Source: JBKHDT01 sp049974825 (GTDB lineage: Bacteria; Pseudomonadota; Gammaproteobacteria; Halothiobacillales; Halothiobacillaceae). From it: 15,433 nucleotides of DNA. Below, piece after piece: positions 13,974 through 15,433 of this stretch. Below the pieces are notes generated by a model. The model did no database searches and had not been told where the DNA came from. It saw only the letters and a program-made list of their open reading frames with translations. The position numbers and the translations under genes are program-made. Each line of letters begins with the position of its first letter. Position 1 is the first letter of the stretch. The DNA is taken from assembly GCA_049974825.1 (NCBI GenBank), contig JBNGDJ010000056.1, forward strand, positions 1-15,433, given 5' to 3'.

Positions 13974-13994
13974 GGGGCGGTGACGAGCCGCCCC
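13974..13994 (-). other. Hairpin in the serC-serA gap
   Basis: GGGGCGG and CCGCCCC form a perfect 7-bp GC stem with a 7-base loop, in the 73-nt gap between serC and serA, about 10 nt after the serC stop. No T run follows on the minus strand, so full termination is unlikely. It could lower reading into serA or protect the serC message. Confidence 0.45.
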
Positions 13995-14003
13995 GATCGG
14001 GCA

Positions 14004-15086
14004 TCAGCCGTGACGGCGCGCGAAATCGTTCATGAAGTCGACCAGTGCATCGACACCTGCCTCCGGCATCGCGTTGTAGATTGACGCGCGCATGCCGCCC
14101 ACGGAACGGTGACCCGAGAGCGTCGTGAGCCCGGCCTCGGCCGCCTCGGCCAGGAAGGTCTTGTCCAGGGCGTCGTCCTTCAGGATAAAGGGCACGTTCA
14201 TCCAGGACCGGCAGTAAGGGTCAACCGGATTGTGGTAGAAGTCGTTGCCGTCGATGGTCTCGTAAAGCTTCTTCGCCTTACGCTCGTTGATCTCGGCCAT
14301 GGCGGACAGGCCACCGCGCTCCCTGAGCCACTCGAACACCAGGCCTGCCATGTACCAGCCAAAGGTCGGCGGGGTGTTGTACATGGAGCCGGCATCAGCC
14401 TGGGTCTTGTAATCCAGCATGGCGGGCGTGCCGGTCTCGGCGCGGCCCATCAGGTCCTCGCGGACGATGACGATGGTCAGACCGGCCGGGCCGATATTCT
14501 TCTGCGCACCGGCATAGATCACACCGAAGCGGGAGACATCCACCGGGCGAGAGAGAATGGTGGAGGACATGTCGGCAACCAGGGGCACTTCGCCAGTTTC
14601 CGGAATATACGGAAACTCGACGCCGGCGATGGTTTCGTTCGGCGTGTAGTGAACATAGGCCGCCTCGGGGTCGAAGCGCACGTCCTCGGGCCGGGGCAGT
14701 GAGGTGAACTTGCCGGGCTTGGTGTCGGCCACCAGGTTGACACCGACAAAGCGCTTCGCCTCCTTGATGGCCTTCTCGGACCAGTGACCGGTATTGAAGT
14801 AATCCGCGCTGGCGGCATCACCCTTCAGGTTCAGCGGCACCGCGGCAAACTGGGTCGAAGCGCCTCCCTGGAGAAACAGCACCTTGTAGTTGTCCGGGAT
14901 GGCCATCAGCGCGCGCAGGTCGGCCTCGGCCTTCTCGGCAATCGAGACAAAGGCCTTGCCCCGGTGACTCATTTCCATGACCGACATGCCACTGCCCTGC
15001 CAGTCCATCATCTCGTCGCGGGCACGCTCCAAGACCTCTGCCGGCAGCATCGCAGGACCGGCGCTGAAATTGAATACTCGAGCCAT
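14004..15086 (-). CDS. serC: Phosphoserine aminotransferase
   Basis: A 360-residue PLP enzyme (362 in E. coli) that transaminates 3-phosphohydroxypyruvate with glutamate to phosphoserine. It also serves the matching step in pyridoxal phosphate synthesis in bacteria that use the DXP-dependent route. FNFSAGPAMLP is at the N-terminus, MEMSHRGKAF near 37-46, LFLQGGASTQFAAVP at 70-84, ADMSSTILSRP near 171-181 and the PLP lysine Lys196 in YAGAQKNIGPAG. SGHRSVGGMRASIYNA closes the C-terminus. The ATG at 15086 has a strong GGAG 5 nt upstream. The frame stays open upstream only by chance. This is the first gene of the minus-strand unit; gyrA often precedes it in gammaproteobacteria and may lie beyond the right edge. 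Confidence 0.97.
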   Translation of the reverse strand: MARVFNFSAGPAMLPAEVLERARDEMMDWQGSGMSVMEMSHRGKAFVSIAEKAEADLRALMAIPDNYKVLFLQGGASTQFAAVPLNLKGDAASADYFNTGHWSEKAIKEAKRFVGVNLVADTKPGKFTSLPRPEDVRFDPEAAYVHYTPNETIAGVEFPYIPETGEVPLVADMSSTILSRPVDVSRFGVIYAGAQKNIGPAGLTIVIVREDLMGRAETGTPAMLDYKTQADAGSMYNTPPTFGWYMAGLVFEWLRERGGLSAMAEINERKAKKLYETIDGNDFYHNPVDPYCRSWMNVPFILKDDALDKTFLAEAAEAGLTTLSGHRSVGGMRASIYNAMPEAGVDALVDFMNDFARRHG

Positions 15087-15168
15087 TGTCTCTCCAGTGT
15101 TTTTCGTTGCTTGCGTTCTTGATCCCGGCTCCGCCGGGCGTGCCTGTGCGCGGACGCGCAGAGACGGG

Positions 15169-15257
15169 GCAGCCTCCGGGCTGGCCGGGCAAACGTTGGA
15201 AAACACGCCTTGTTGCCAAAGTATTTCTCCAACGCACCCCGCGCTGACGGAGGCTGC
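15169..15257 (-). promoter_or_regulatory. Nested inverted repeat upstream of serC (candidate structured leader)
   Basis: GCAGCCTCCG at 15169-15178 and CGGAGGCTGC at 15248-15257 are a perfect 10-bp inverted pair. Inside them CGGG (15186-15189) pairs with CCCG (15238-15241), and CGTTGGA (15194-15200) with TCCAACG (15228-15234), so three stems stack in one 89-nt fold. It ends about 80 nt upstream of the serC start. If transcribed it would be a structured 5' leader. I recognise no known riboswitch, and no clear -35/-10 pair could be assigned nearby. Confidence 0.35.
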
Positions 15258-15284
15258 TGAAACTCCCCTGCCTGGCCGCGCGCC

Positions 15285-15314
15285 AAAGCGGCCGGGACTC
15301 AGCCCGGCCGCTTT
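15285..15314. terminator. Strong symmetrical hairpin, possible bidirectional terminator
   Basis: AAAGCGGCCGGG and CCCGGCCGCTTT form a perfect 12-bp stem around a 6-base loop. The A and T triplets at the ends give a short T run on both strands, so it could stop transcription arriving from either side, most likely from a gene to the right of the window. The T run is short, so efficiency is uncertain. Confidence 0.55.
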
Positions 15315-15341
15315 GCTCAGGGAAACTCTGCACAAATCCAT
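15314..15341 (-). repeat. Partial end of the R1-type repeat (R4)
   Basis: CAGGGAAACTCTGCA, followed by CAAATCCATCC, matches the inward reading of the right end of R1 (CAGGGAAACTCTGCA, then AAAATCCATCC) with one difference. After that the sequence leaves the R1 pattern. It could be a solo end, or one end of a diverged element that continues beyond the window, in the opposite orientation to R1-R3. Confidence 0.6.
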
Positions 15342-15351
15342 CCCTGGCTTT

Positions 15352-15433
15352 GTGGGCTAACGCCAGCTGCGCGTTCAGACACGCATGGCCCGGTGGGCTT
15401 GCGCCAGCTTAACGCGCCAGCTGGCGGAGCCCG
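15352..15433. repeat. Short direct repeats at the right edge
   Basis: GTGGGCTAACGCCAGCT at 15352-15368 recurs as GTGGGCTTGCGCCAGCT at 15393-15409, 41 bases apart. A palindromic CGCCAGCTGGCG follows at about 15415-15426, and GCCAGCT appears three times in 80 bases. No coding frame with recognisable similarity covers it. Together with R4, the serC leader and the hairpin, this accounts for the 347 bases upstream of serC. The window ends inside the unit. Confidence 0.5.

Overview
The window is about 15.4 kb of GC-rich, densely packed chromosomal DNA from a gammaproteobacterium. This rests on the gene order serC, serA, pheA, hisC, tyrA, aroA, cmk, rpsA, ihfB, lapB, pyrF, on an MltF-type lytic transglycosylase, on ubiE, and on the close match of S1, IHF-beta, LapB and PyrF to the gammaproteobacterial proteins. 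Serine and aromatic synthesis genes lying upstream of cmk-rpsA is a layout known from Pseudomonas and purple or halo-alkaliphilic sulfur gammaproteobacteria. The genus cannot be fixed from the sequence alone.

Left part (1-2731, plus strand): a small DUF971 protein, ubiE overlapping it by 8 nt (quinone synthesis), then mltF (peptidoglycan turnover). mltF ends 4 nt from the end of pyrF, which comes from the opposite side.

Right and central part (2736-15086, minus strand, read right to left): serC and serA (serine), pheA, hisC, tyrA and aroA (phenylalanine, histidine-type aminotransfer, tyrosine, shikimate pathway), cmk (CMP kinase) and rpsA (ribosomal protein S1). Spacings are short and several ends overlap: hisC/tyrA by 1 nt and aroA/cmk by 4 nt. 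rpsA is followed by a row of hairpins ending in a U-tract terminator. A second unit, ihfB, lapB, pyrF (nucleoid protein, LPS-assembly regulator, OMP decarboxylase), follows. lapA, usually found between ihfB and lapB, is missing.

The most unusual content lies between genes. Three copies of a structured palindromic repeat (R1 3512-3675, R2 5370-5469, R3 9413-9547) and a partial fourth end (R4, about 15314-15341) sit in the gaps pyrF/lapB, ihfB/rpsA, aroA/tyrA and upstream of serC. They share a series of stem-loops, one with a GCAA tetraloop, and the best-preserved copy has ends that are inverted repeats. All three carry a near-match to the IHF consensus at the same place, and one lies directly upstream of ihfB. 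They look like a small non-coding mobile or BIME/ERIC-like family. Identity with a described family could not be tested here. The region upstream of serC also holds a nested inverted repeat, a strong hairpin and short direct repeats.
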